This document shows, in pieces, positions 5,973 through 13,238 of a stretch of 27,285 nucleotides of DNA. Numbering within the stretch: position 1 is the stretch's first letter; every line of letters begins with the position of its first letter. The translations under genes and the position numbers were made by a program. The notes beneath the pieces are model-generated. The model was given only the letters and a program-made list of their open reading frames with translations, had not been told where the DNA came from and did no database searches. Source of the stretch: a virus; the IMG/VR virus record IMGVR_UViG_3300034062_000426, positions 1 through 27,285 of that record. One strand, written 5' to 3'.

Positions 5973-6689
5973 ATGACATACACCGAGCTTGTAGCGGCGA
6001 TCCAGTCGTACACGGAGAATCAGTTCCCAGCTACAACTCTGGCGGACGGTTCTACCGTGTCCAGCACAACTCAGATTAACTTGCTCATTGAGCAGGCTGA
6101 GCAGCGCATCTACAACTCGGTGCAGTTCCCGTCTATCCGCAAGAATCAGTTCTCGTTGATCACGGCAAACAACAAGTACGTGTCTCTACCGGAAGACTTC
6201 TTGGCCGTGTACTCGTTGGCCTTGGTAACAGGTGTTATTGGCGCAAATTTAGACACCGGCACGTACGAATACTTGCTCAACAAAGACGCAAACTTTATCC
6301 GTCAAGCGTACCCGACTCCAAATGACACAGGCGAGCCAAAATACTACGCTTTGTTCGGGCCAACGATTCTTAATTCAACAATTACGAACGAGCTGTCGCT
6401 CATCCTTGGCCCAACGCCTGACGCCGGGTACTACGTAGAGCTGCATTACTTCTACTACCCTGAGTCGATCACCACAGCGGGAACTTCGTGGTTAGGCGAC
6501 AACTTCGATACGGTCTTGCTGTATGGCAGCTTGGTTGAGGCGTATACGTACATGAAGGGTGAGACTGACATCATCGGTCTGTACGACGGTAAGTACAAAG
6601 AAGCGCTGGCTCTGGCTAAACGTCTGGGTGATGGTATGGAGCGTCAAGACGCCTACCGATCTGGTCAATATAGACAGGCAGTCACATGA
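5973..6689 (+). CDS. Phage adaptor protein (SU10-adaptor-like), 238 aa
   Basis: The family pattern is clear. It begins MTYTELVAAIQSYTENQFP, then has the helix INLLIEQAEQRIYNSVQFPS, then KYVSLPEDFLAVYSLAL, a block around YEYLLNKDANFIRQAYPTP, then PKYYALFGP, then ILGPTPDAGYYVELHYFYYP, then a C-terminal helical part with LYGSLVEAYTYMKGE and a final DAYRSGQYRQ. I know this protein as the adaptor attached to the portal in short-tailed phages, including SU10-like ones. The 238-residue length is usual. With the gene at 4218 this makes two adaptor-class proteins, so one may be a connector ring and the other a head-completion protein. It overlaps the next gene by four bases (ATGA). Confidence 0.8.
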   Translation: MTYTELVAAIQSYTENQFPATTLADGSTVSSTTQINLLIEQAEQRIYNSVQFPSIRKNQFSLITANNKYVSLPEDFLAVYSLALVTGVIGANLDTGTYEYLLNKDANFIRQAYPTPNDTGEPKYYALFGPTILNSTITNELSLILGPTPDAGYYVELHYFYYPESITTAGTSWLGDNFDTVLLYGSLVEAYTYMKGETDIIGLYDGKYKEALALAKRLGDGMERQDAYRSGQYRQAVT

Positions 6690-7132
6690 CCATAGCCCAG
6701 ACATCGACGACCAGCTTCAAGGTAGAACTGCTTCAGGCGGTCCACAACTTTGGCCCGACGTCGCCCGACACTTTTAAGATCGCTTTGTACACGGCAGCGT
6801 CAAACATCGGCCCGGACACGACTGTATATACAACAACTGATGAAGTGGTTGGCACGGGCTACACAGCGGGCGGCAACACGCTGGTCATCTCCACGAGCCC
6901 GACCTCTGGTAACAACACGGCAAATATTCCTACCGCGTTTGTCAGCTTTGCCAACACATCTTGGGCAAGTTCAACTATTACGGCTCGTGGCGCTTTGATT
7001 TACAACAGCACGCAGGGCAACAAATCGGTGGCGGTGCTGGACTTTGGTGCAGATAAGACCACAGCCAACACTACGTTTTTAATTGAGTTTCCAACCGCCA
7101 ATGCCTCCAGCGCAATCGTGCGAATTTCATAA
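6686..7132 (+). CDS. Virion structural protein, paralogue of the gene at 7346
   Basis: The 148-residue product starts near TSFKVELLQAVHNFG and continues TFKIALYTAASNIGP, then DEVVGTGYTAGGNTL, then FANTSWASSTITARGALIYN, then a C-terminal KSVAVLDFGADKTT block. This is a common beta-rich phage structural family. The same blocks occur in the gene at 7346 (ELMSAQHQFG, TFKAALYLASATV, NEVSGTGYSAGG, VLIYNSTQSNKAVSV), so the two are paralogues. It is coupled to the adaptor gene by an ATGA overlap. Decoration, connector-collar or fibre-base roles are all possible. Confidence 0.7.
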   Translation: MTIAQTSTTSFKVELLQAVHNFGPTSPDTFKIALYTAASNIGPDTTVYTTTDEVVGTGYTAGGNTLVISTSPTSGNNTANIPTAFVSFANTSWASSTITARGALIYNSTQGNKSVAVLDFGADKTTANTTFLIEFPTANASSAIVRIS

Positions 7133-7140
7133 GGACCAAT

Positions 7141-7335
7141 ATGCTTGTAACGACAACCAAAGGCGAAATGGACGACTCTCTGCTTGAAAAGCGGGAGGGT
7201 ACCGTGGATAATGACAACGAATTCACCACATGGGTTGAATACTGGCAGGGGGGCGAACTTGTTCACCGCTCTGCACATGTAACTTTAAAGAAGCCTCCAA
7301 CTTTTGCTGGCGGCGTAGCAGCATCTATAGCATAA
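7141..7335 (+). CDS. Small conserved acidic protein, 64 aa
   Basis: AAGGA stands shortly before the ATG. The sequence MLVTTTKGEMDDSLLEKREG, then DNDNEFTTWVEYWQGGELVH, reads as a small beta-sheet protein of a family I recognise from phages, in which MxxTxxGxMDxxLLEKRxG and TTWVEYWxxGELVHRSxHV are conserved. It ends in a flexible Lys/Pro/Ala tail. It lies between two paralogous structural genes, so it was either inserted into or kept within a duplicated unit. No function is known to me. Confidence 0.65.
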   Translation: MLVTTTKGEMDDSLLEKREGTVDNDNEFTTWVEYWQGGELVHRSAHVTLKKPPTFAGGVAASIA

Positions 7336-7345
7336 AGGAAATATC

Positions 7346-7837
7346 ATGGCCAATACTCAATCAATGTGTACCTCTTTCTTGGGCGAACTGATGTCCGCTC
7401 AACACCAATTTGGTGCCTCAACAATCACCTCGCGCACCAGCTTGACCTCTCCAACTGGAGACACGTTTAAAGCCGCCTTGTACTTGGCTTCTGCTACGGT
7501 GAACGCATCTACTACGGCGTACTCTGCTAGTAACGAAGTCTCTGGTACAGGTTATTCGGCTGGTGGCGTGACGGTAACGACCGCAACAACTCCAACGGCA
7601 ACAAACGCTTCTGCTACGGCGGGTGTAGGTTTTGTCACGCCATCAGCTTCGATTACTTACACCACAGTGACCTTGCCCACGGCTTTTGATGCGGTGTTGA
7701 TTTATAACTCTACGCAAAGTAACAAGGCGGTTTCTGTCCATACGTTTGGCAGTCAGACCATTACAGCGGGCACGTTTACGCTGACAATGCCTGCCAACAC
7801 CACATCAACCGCGTTACTGCGTCTGGCAACAACTTAA
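7346..7837 (+). CDS. Virion structural protein, paralogue of the gene at 6686
   Basis: The 163-residue product follows the same order of blocks as the gene at 6686: an N-terminal helix (LGELMSAQHQFG), TFKAALYLAS, a GTGYSAGG turn, then VLIYNSTQSNKAVSVHTFGS and a beta C-terminus. It has an extra Ser/Thr stretch after residue 25 and a longer middle. AAAGGA precedes the ATG. Keeping two diverged copies suggests they form different rings or a hetero-oligomer. The role in the virion is inferred from composition and position only. Confidence 0.7.
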   Translation: MANTQSMCTSFLGELMSAQHQFGASTITSRTSLTSPTGDTFKAALYLASATVNASTTAYSASNEVSGTGYSAGGVTVTTATTPTATNASATAGVGFVTPSASITYTTVTLPTAFDAVLIYNSTQSNKAVSVHTFGSQTITAGTFTLTMPANTTSTALLRLATT

Positions 7838-7862
7838 GCGGAGGCGGCGCAAGCCGTAGGCC

Positions 7863-8636
7863 ATGTTTGGTATCTCCGCATTTGCACAGGCTCCCTTTGC
7901 GTCGTTGGGGGAAACGTTAGGCAGTGCCGCCCTGACGGGCTTATCTGCGTCTGCTGATGTAGGCTCCGCCACAGCAAATATTACGGTTGCTCTTACGGGA
8001 GTCGCCGCATCGGGTGCAGTAGGGTCTGTTGATTCTATTGTTGAACTTGCTAGTGTTGAGGCGGTTGGTTTAGCAGGCATAGTAGCACTGTCTTTAACGG
8101 TAGCTATAACAGGGGTTGAAGCCGCAGGCTCATCTGGCACAGTAATCTACAACGAGATTTATGGGACGAGCGGTGACGAGGCGATTGGTTCAGTTGGGAC
8201 AGTAAGTCCAAGCATTACAAAGGAACTGACTGGTGTTTCGGCTTCGGGCGCGGTAGATGCGGTAACTTTTACTAAAACAGAAGCCTTGACTGGGGTTCAA
8301 GCGGCAGGCGCGGTTGGGGATGTAACAGAAACAAACAGTCCGACAGAAGATGGCAACCAAGCTATAGGATCAGTTGGGACGGTTACTCCTAGCGCAGCTA
8401 CAGAACTGACTGGGGTTGCAGCTTCGGGCGCAGTTGGCACAGTTACCTTTATTGAGGCGTTTGAGCTTTCTGGTGTTCAAGCTACAGGTAGCGTGGGTAC
8501 TGTTGGTGTAGGTGCCAGAACACTAGCACTGACCGGGGTTCAAGCCGCAGGTTCATCTGGCACTGTGCTTGCTGTTTATTGGATTTTGGTAAATACTTCT
8601 CAAACACCCAATTGGGAGTTGGTTGAGACGGATTAA
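7863..8636 (+). CDS. Repeat protein with ELTGVxAxGxVGTV repeats, 257 aa
   Basis: The N-terminus is MFGISAFAQAPFASLG. Residues 22-240 consist of roughly ten short repeats of 16-20 residues with the consensus xLTGVxAxGAVGTV, some shortened to xAIGSVGTVTPS. The chain ends ILVNTSQTPNWELVETD, a Trp-bearing cap I know from similar phage proteins. Such short Gly/Val repeats suggest a beta-solenoid or extended beta fibre. The position between structural genes and the tail fibres suggests a fibre-like or decorating protein. The number of repeats could easily change by recombination between copies. GGAGGCGG upstream of 7863 may serve as ribosome site. Confidence 0.65.
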   Translation: MFGISAFAQAPFASLGETLGSAALTGLSASADVGSATANITVALTGVAASGAVGSVDSIVELASVEAVGLAGIVALSLTVAITGVEAAGSSGTVIYNEIYGTSGDEAIGSVGTVSPSITKELTGVSASGAVDAVTFTKTEALTGVQAAGAVGDVTETNSPTEDGNQAIGSVGTVTPSAATELTGVAASGAVGTVTFIEAFELSGVQATGSVGTVGVGARTLALTGVQAAGSSGTVLAVYWILVNTSQTPNWELVETD

Positions 8637-8644
8637 GGACACAT

Positions 8645-10849
8645 ATGGCACTCGTACTTGCAGATCGCGTAAAAGAAACCGCCACGACAACAGGCACCGG
8701 AACAGTAACGCTTCTTGGCGCAGTTACGGGGTTTCAGTCCTTCGCCGTGATTGGTGACGCTAACACGACTTATTACACAATTGCAGGACAGTCGAGTAAT
8801 GAGTGGGAAGTCGGGATTGGTACGTACACCTTGTCAGGCACAACCTTAGCCAGAACAACGGTGCTGTCAAACAGCGCAGGAACACAGCCTTCCGCGTTAA
8901 GTTTTTCAGCGGGCACAAAAGACGTATTTGTCACCTACCCCGCTGGGAAATCAGTCAACCTTGATGCGTCTGGAAATGCTACCGCTCTGGGAACTCCCGT
9001 CTCGGCCACTCTGACAAACGCCTCGGGTTTGCCAATTTCAACCGGCGTATCGGGTCTGGGAACCAATGTTGCAACTTTTCTGGCTACACCGTCTTCAGCC
9101 AATCTTGCTGCTGCGGTCACTGATGAGACCGGTACAGGCGCTCTTGTTTTTGCCACCAGCCCAACCTTGACCACTCCCGCTTTGGGTACGCCTTCCGCTC
9201 TGGTTGGAACAAACATTACAGGCACTGCTTCGGGCTTAACGGCTGGCAACGTAACAACCAACGCCAACTTGACAGGCGCTGTAACCTCTGTCGGTAACGC
9301 CACCTCTCTTGGCTCCTTTACATCGGCGCAACTTTTAGGTGCTCTTACGGACGAAACGGGCACGGGAGCAGCGGTATTTGCTACCAGCCCCACCTTGGTT
9401 ACCCCGGCACTTGGAACACCCTCCGCTCTGGTTGGCACTAATATTACTGGAACTGCGGCAGGACTCACTGCGGGCAACGTAACTACAAATGCCAACTTGA
9501 CTGGCGACGTGACTTCCGTTGGCAATGCAACAACCCTGACTAACGCGCCTGTTATTGCAAAAGTTTTGACAGGTTACGTATCTGGGGCCGGTACAGTAGC
9601 AGCTACGGACTCCATCTTGCAAGCTATCCAAAAGCTAAACGGAAATGATGCTACAAACGCCAATCTAACCGGTGCAGTTACTTCAGTTGGTAATGCAACA
9701 TCTCTCGGATCATTTACATCTGCTCAACTGCTGGGCGCACTTACTGACGAAACGGGCACAGGAGCAGCGGTATTTGCCACAAGCCCAACCTTGACCACTC
9801 CCGCGCTGGGCACGCCATCGGCGCTGGTTGGCACAAACATAACAGGCACCGCTTCGGGCTTAACCGCTGGTAATGTCACTACAAACGCCAATTTAACCGG
9901 AGATGTGACTTCGGTGGGTAACGCAACGAGTATTGCCGCAGGAGTAATTGTTAACGCAGACATTAACGCATCAGCCGCTATTGTTGATACAAAGCTGGCG
10001 ACAATTTCTACAGCTTTAAAAGTTAGCAACTCAGCGACGACAGCAACATCAGCAAACACCGCCAGCGCAATTGTTGCGCGTGATGCATCAGGAGACTTTA
10101 GTGCTGGAACAATTACAGCTTCTTTAACAGGCAACGCATCAACAGTTACAACTAACGCCAACTTAACCGGCGATGTAACCTCTGTTGGCAATGCAACAAG
10201 TATTGCTGCCGGTGTAATTGTCAATGCAGACATCAACGCGTCTGCTGGCATTGTGGACACCAAGCTGGCGACGATTTCTACGGCGTCAAAAGTTAGCAAC
10301 TCAGCGACTACAGCAACTAATGCGAACACCGCCAACGCAATTGTTGCGCGTGATGCAAGTGGAAACTTTACCGCAGGCACGATTACCGCCGCTTTGACGG
10401 GCAACGCATCTGGTTCAGCAGCTACGTTTACCAGCACGTCACAGAACTCGCAGTTTAATTCGGTTGGGGTTGGTACAGCCGCTTCCGGTACAGCAGGTGA
10501 GATTCGTGCAACCAACAACATCACGGCCTACTACTCAGATGATCGGTTCAAAACAAATCTTGGCAACATCCCTGATGCGCTGGCTAAAGTACTGACGCTC
10601 AACGGCTTCTATTACGAAGCCAACGAGCTTGCACAGTCTTTTGGTTACGAGAAGATTTTAGAAGTCGGTGTTTCCGCGCAGCAAGTCCAAGCAGTTCAGC
10701 CAGAGGTTGTGGCCCCGGCCCCAATCGACGAGAATTACTTAACTGTTCGCTACGAGCGCTTAGTTCCTCTGTTGATTGAGGCTATCAAAGAACTGAACGC
10801 CAAGGTCACCGCGCTAGAGCAAGTCGTGGCAAAATCAACGCAAGGATAA
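8645..10849 (+). CDS. Tail fibre with C-terminal S74 chaperone/peptidase domain, 734 aa
   Basis: Residues 1-105 form an N-terminal attachment domain (MALVLADRVKETATTTGTGT, then GTKDVFVTYPAGKS) that recurs in phage fibres and would anchor to the tail. Residues about 155-590 are modular Thr/Ala/Gly/Asn repeats, including a perfectly phased 90-residue tandem duplication. Residues about 625-734 are a peptidase S74 (intramolecular chaperone) domain: Ser631-Asp632 in YYSDDRFKTN, then ILEVGVSAQQVQAVQPE, then LTVRYERLVPLLIEAIKELN with a terminal helix. In this family the domain drives trimerisation and cuts itself off at the Ser-Asp site. The protein probably makes the receptor-binding fibre shaft. 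GGA precedes the start. Confidence 0.85.
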   Translation: MALVLADRVKETATTTGTGTVTLLGAVTGFQSFAVIGDANTTYYTIAGQSSNEWEVGIGTYTLSGTTLARTTVLSNSAGTQPSALSFSAGTKDVFVTYPAGKSVNLDASGNATALGTPVSATLTNASGLPISTGVSGLGTNVATFLATPSSANLAAAVTDETGTGALVFATSPTLTTPALGTPSALVGTNITGTASGLTAGNVTTNANLTGAVTSVGNATSLGSFTSAQLLGALTDETGTGAAVFATSPTLVTPALGTPSALVGTNITGTAAGLTAGNVTTNANLTGDVTSVGNATTLTNAPVIAKVLTGYVSGAGTVAATDSILQAIQKLNGNDATNANLTGAVTSVGNATSLGSFTSAQLLGALTDETGTGAAVFATSPTLTTPALGTPSALVGTNITGTASGLTAGNVTTNANLTGDVTSVGNATSIAAGVIVNADINASAAIVDTKLATISTALKVSNSATTATSANTASAIVARDASGDFSAGTITASLTGNASTVTTNANLTGDVTSVGNATSIAAGVIVNADINASAGIVDTKLATISTASKVSNSATTATNANTANAIVARDASGNFTAGTITAALTGNASGSAATFTSTSQNSQFNSVGVGTAASGTAGEIRATNNITAYYSDDRFKTNLGNIPDALAKVLTLNGFYYEANELAQSFGYEKILEVGVSAQQVQAVQPEVVAPAPIDENYLTVRYERLVPLLIEAIKELNAKVTALEQVVAKSTQG
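9119..9532 (+). repeat. Fibre module, two adjacent copies (76 and 62 codons)
   Basis: Copy A (9119-9346) and copy B (9347-9532) both read TDETGTGAxVFATSPTLxTP, then ALGTPSALVGTNITGTAxGL, then TAGNVTTNANLTGxVTSVGN. Copy A has 14 more residues (SLGSFTSAQLLGAL) linking it to copy B. DNA differs mainly at third positions. Confidence 0.85.
9743..9928 (+). repeat. Fibre module, third copy
   Basis: This is the third copy of the TDETGTG...SVGN module in the same gene, preceded by the same SLGSFTSAQLLGAL linker that ends copy A. A fourth, shorter copy lies in the next gene at 11356-11487. Confidence 0.85.
9878..10417 (+). repeat. 270-bp tandem duplication (2 x 90 codons) in the tail fibre
   Basis: The unit from 9878 to 10147 repeats from 10148 to 10417 in the same frame. 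Each unit runs TTNANLTGDVTSVGNATSIA, then AGVIVNADINASAxIVDTKL, to TAGTITAxLTGNAS-type ends, with only a few amino-acid differences. It is a simple in-frame duplication that lengthens the fibre shaft. Confidence 0.85.
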
Positions 10850-10851
10850 TT

Positions 10852-11652
10852 ATGGCAAGCACCTACTCCCCCTCGCTACGAATTGAGCTGATTGGCGCTG
10901 GCGAACAGGCCGGTACGTGGAACACCACGACCAACACCAACCTCGGCACGCTGATTGAGGCGTCTATTGCTGGATATGTGGCGGTATCCGTTACCTCGGC
11001 CAACCAAGCCTTCTCTGCGCTGGACGGTGCTGCTGACCAAGCACGAAACGCCGTTATTGCACTGTCCACAACGACCGGTGCCAATTTCAACGTCTATGCT
11101 CCCCCACAGGAGAAGACCTATATCATTTACAACACCACCGCCTTTACAGCTACGATTTTTAACTCAACGGCGATTGGTAACACAACCGCAGCGGGCGCAG
11201 GTATCACTGTTCCTGCGGGTGGTAAGGTATTGGTGTTTAGTGATGGAACTAATTTTTACAGCATAAGCGCCCCCAACCTAACCGGCGCAGTCACTTCGGT
11301 AGGTACCGCTACGTCTCTTGGATCGTTTACATCTTCTCAACTGTTGACTGCGCTTACGGACGAAACAGGTACGGGTTCAGCGGTATTTGCCACAAGCCCC
11401 ACGCTGATAACTCCTGCTCTGGGTACACCATCTGCCTTGGTTGGAACGAACATCACGGGTACAGCGGCAGGTCTGACGGCGGGCAACGCCACGACGGCTG
11501 CGGCAGCTACAACGCTGGCTACGACAAATTTTTCTATCGTTGAGTCCGGCGGCAAGCTATTTTTTAAGTACGGGGCTACAAACATTGCCTCAATGGACTC
11601 TTCGGGCAACTTGATTACGTTGGCGAATATTACCGCCTTCGGCACACCATAA
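10852..11652 (+). CDS. Second tail-fibre-like protein sharing modules with the upstream fibre, 266 aa
   Basis: The N-terminus MASTYSPSLRIELIGAGEQA, then GTWNTTTNTNLGTLIEASIA, is a very common phage fibre or baseplate-type attachment domain. Residues about 75-140 form a beta block with TYIIYNTTAFTATIFNST and a Gly-rich turn. Residues about 140-215 carry the SLGSFTSSQLLTAL linker and the TDETGTGSAVFATSPTLITP module also found three times in the upstream fibre. The end, GGKLFFKYGATNIASMDSSG with LITLANITAFGTP, is another recurrent cap. It starts two bases after the previous stop, with AAGGAT as ribosome site. It may be a short fibre or an adaptor that binds the adhesin encoded next. Confidence 0.75.
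   Translation: MASTYSPSLRIELIGAGEQAGTWNTTTNTNLGTLIEASIAGYVAVSVTSANQAFSALDGAADQARNAVIALSTTTGANFNVYAPPQEKTYIIYNTTAFTATIFNSTAIGNTTAAGAGITVPAGGKVLVFSDGTNFYSISAPNLTGAVTSVGTATSLGSFTSSQLLTALTDETGTGSAVFATSPTLITPALGTPSALVGTNITGTAAGLTAGNATTAAAATTLATTNFSIVESGGKLFFKYGATNIASMDSSGNLITLANITAFGTP
11356..11487 (+). repeat. Fibre module, fourth copy (in the second fibre gene)
   Basis: These 44 codons match the start of the module repeated at 9119, 9347 and 9743. Its presence in a separate gene provides homology for recombination between the two fibre genes. Confidence 0.8.
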
Positions 11653-11656
11653 GGAG
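11651..11656 (+). promoter_or_regulatory. Strong ribosome binding site AAGGAG
   Basis: AAGGAG overlaps the TAA stop of the upstream gene and lies five bases before the ATG at 11662. It suggests high translation of the adhesin gene. Confidence 0.7.
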
Positions 11657-11661
11657 CGAGC

Positions 11662-12558
11662 ATGACGCTTCCAGTCGTACCCGGCAATTCGATGTCGTTC
11701 TCTCAGATCAACACTGAGCTTGGCTTATCTTCAACTGCAACAATTTCTTTAAATGATGCCGCTGTTCGTACTCTAGCGGGTGTCGGCGCAAGCCCAGCAG
11801 CTATTGCCATTACCAATTTAAGCGGTAAGTCCAACCAGTTTGCCTTCACGATCAGCAGCAACCAGACCAACGCAAACTTACGCACTCTGGCAGTTAACGC
11901 TGGCTGGAACCAGAGCATTAAGGTTGCGGCTACTATTGCGTCTGGTGTGTATATCAGCAGCAATAATACAGGCACCCCTGCACTTACCGTTAGTGGGTCA
12001 TTCCCCGGCGGCGTCGAGCTTATTAATCAAGGTTTTATTATCGGCATGGGCGGTAATGGAAATGGTAGAGATATATTCGCGCTGGGGTACGTCGGGATCG
12101 ACGGTGATCCCGGTGGCGGTGCCCTTTCAGTCTCTTCCGCAATATCCGTAAACAACACAGGAACTATTGGCGGCGGCGGCGGCGGCGGCGGGAATGGCGG
12201 CTCTAGTTACAATAATAATGATTATGATCAGAAGGGTTATTTTGGCGGCGGCGGTGGTGGTGGCCGTTCTAGTAATGCAGCGAACTCTTCGGGCGGCATA
12301 TCGGTTAACAACCAAGGAAACGGTGGCGCGGGCACTGTTAACGGCGCTGGCGCTGGCGGCGCAGGTGTTCCGCTTAACGGAGGCTTTAGCACTGTGCCCA
12401 ACGGCGGCGCTGGAGGAAATTGGGGGGCAGCCGGTGTTAATGGAACAAGCGGCAATTACTCAGCCGCAGGTGCCGGTGGTTCTGGTGGATACGCTATCTC
12501 TGGTAATTCATATATTACATATATTGCAACAGGAACCCGACTCGGTTCAATCTCGTAA
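11662..12558 (+). CDS. Glycine-rich distal adhesin, gp38-like, 298 aa
   Basis: Residues 1-57 (MSFSQINTELGLSSTATISL, then NDAAVRTLAGV) are an N-terminal module common in phage fibre tips. Residues about 58-128 are beta-rich, with ALTVSGSFPGGVELINQG. Residues about 129-280 are very Gly-rich with blocks of seven or eight Gly (170-177 and 195-201) separated by polar loops (NGGSSYNNNDYDQKGYF, RSSNAANSSGG). The end, GYAISGNSYITYIATGTRLG, matches the closing motif of many phage adhesins. This layout resembles the polyglycine-II sandwich of T-even gp38 adhesins, where Gly helices hold variable receptor-binding loops. It therefore probably determines host range. Confidence 0.7.
   Translation: MTLPVVPGNSMSFSQINTELGLSSTATISLNDAAVRTLAGVGASPAAIAITNLSGKSNQFAFTISSNQTNANLRTLAVNAGWNQSIKVAATIASGVYISSNNTGTPALTVSGSFPGGVELINQGFIIGMGGNGNGRDIFALGYVGIDGDPGGGALSVSSAISVNNTGTIGGGGGGGGNGGSSYNNNDYDQKGYFGGGGGGGRSSNAANSSGGISVNNQGNGGAGTVNGAGAGGAGVPLNGGFSTVPNGGAGGNWGAAGVNGTSGNYSAAGAGGSGGYAISGNSYITYIATGTRLGSIS
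12169..12192 (+). repeat. GGC trinucleotide tract (7 GGC + GGG) in the adhesin
   Basis: Seven consecutive in-frame GGC codons and one GGG encode Gly170-177. A second tract of seven Gly codons (GGC/GGT) lies at 12244-12264. Slippage in units of three would change the Gly block without breaking the frame. Confidence 0.85.
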
Positions 12559-12568
12559 GGGAAAACAA

Positions 12569-12832
12569 ATGAGCATCCCATACACATACCAAATCATCAA
12601 TGTTAATGAAGCCGCACGTTGCATGGAGGTCGTATATTCAGCAGAAGGGCACCAGACCATGCACATTGGAGCGCGCCTGCCATTTGAAGGGGAATCGCTG
12701 GAAAAAGTCATCGACATGTATGCACCGGTCAATTACTGGATCGAGCAAAAACGACCTGTGGTGGTACCCCAAATTGGTGCTTTTGGGTTGATCGTTCCGT
12801 CCAGTAGTACCATTTCTATAACAGAACTTTAA
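12569..12832 (+). CDS. Small conserved protein following the adhesin, 87 aa
   Basis: The ATG at 12569 follows AAGGGA and gives MSIPYTYQIINVNEAARCME, then VVYSAEGHQTMHIGARLPFE, then GESLEKVIDMYAPVNYWIEQ. The frame is open further upstream, but that part is an artefact of the Gly codons of the adhesin read in another frame. The protein looks like a compact alpha/beta fold with a Pro/Ser/Thr-rich end. I recognise similar small proteins next to tail fibres, with YxIxNVNxxARxMEVVYxAEG as the conserved start. A fibre-assembly or fibre-associated role is inferred from position. Confidence 0.65.
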   Translation: MSIPYTYQIINVNEAARCMEVVYSAEGHQTMHIGARLPFEGESLEKVIDMYAPVNYWIEQKRPVVVPQIGAFGLIVPSSSTISITEL

Positions 12833-12861
12833 TATCTCATTAGTTTTAAGAGAAATTTATT

Positions 12862-13224
12862 ATGCCCGATCGACCATACGTTCAAATCGGCTGCGTAGCT
12901 AATTTGTACTCGCGTCAGATGCATTTTAAAAACGCTGGCGACATTGAGCACGGCCACACACATGCTTTTGACCACCTTACTCTATTAGCCTCTGGCTCTT
13001 TGCGTGTTACGGTTAACAGCAAGGTTACGGACTTCAAAGCGCCTCATATGATTTATATAAAGGCTGAGCACGAGCACGAGCTTGTAGCTCTTGAGGACAA
13101 CACAGTGGCTTACTGCATCCATGCACTGCGTAATGGAGATGGTGTTGATGACATTATTGACCCAGCCGCAGTACCAGCGGGTGTAAATCCAATGTCCTTT
13201 GCAAAACAGGTTATTTCTTTATAA
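12862..13224 (+). CDS. Cupin-domain protein, 120 aa
   Basis: Cupin motif 1 is visible as GDIEHGHTHAFDHLTLLASG (residues 26-45): His32 and His34 are the HxH pair and His38 is a further candidate metal ligand. Motif 2 is FKAPHMIYIKAEHEHEL (residues 58-74) with His70 or His72 completing the site. After it comes VAYCIHALR. The length fits a single-domain cupin with one metal. Cupins cover many enzymes and binding proteins, so the substrate cannot be told. Its position just after the adhesin suggests action on host sugars, or a structural cupin at the fibre, rather than nucleotide metabolism. AAGAGA lies before the ATG. Confidence 0.7.
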   Translation: MPDRPYVQIGCVANLYSRQMHFKNAGDIEHGHTHAFDHLTLLASGSLRVTVNSKVTDFKAPHMIYIKAEHEHELVALEDNTVAYCIHALRNGDGVDDIIDPAAVPAGVNPMSFAKQVISL

Positions 13225-13238
13225 GAAGTAATAGGTGC

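Noticed and set aside
9119-10417. CRISPR-like array
   Set aside because: The repeats are long, coding, in frame and without short unique spacers.
8935-10524. Antisense frames of 196 and 266 codons opposite the tail fibre
   Set aside because: They mirror the repeats of the fibre (recurrent PVPVSSV and AVPVMFVP strings) and arise from its Thr/Ala/Gly codons. No independent support.
7863-12558. Diversity-generating retroelement for fibre or adhesin variation
   Set aside because: No reverse transcriptase and no template/variable repeat pair with adenine-biased differences was seen. The repeats here are ordinary in-frame modules, though the element could lie outside the window.
12167-12568. Upstream extension of the 12569 gene into poly-Ala sequence
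   Set aside because: The Ala runs are the GGC codons of the adhesin read one frame off. The AAGGGA site and the family start fix the gene at 12569.
12833-12861. Promoter or terminator in the AT-rich gap before the cupin
   Set aside because: The 29 bases are AT-rich but hold no paired -10/-35 boxes and no stem-loop followed by T residues; AAGAGA is more simply a ribosome site.
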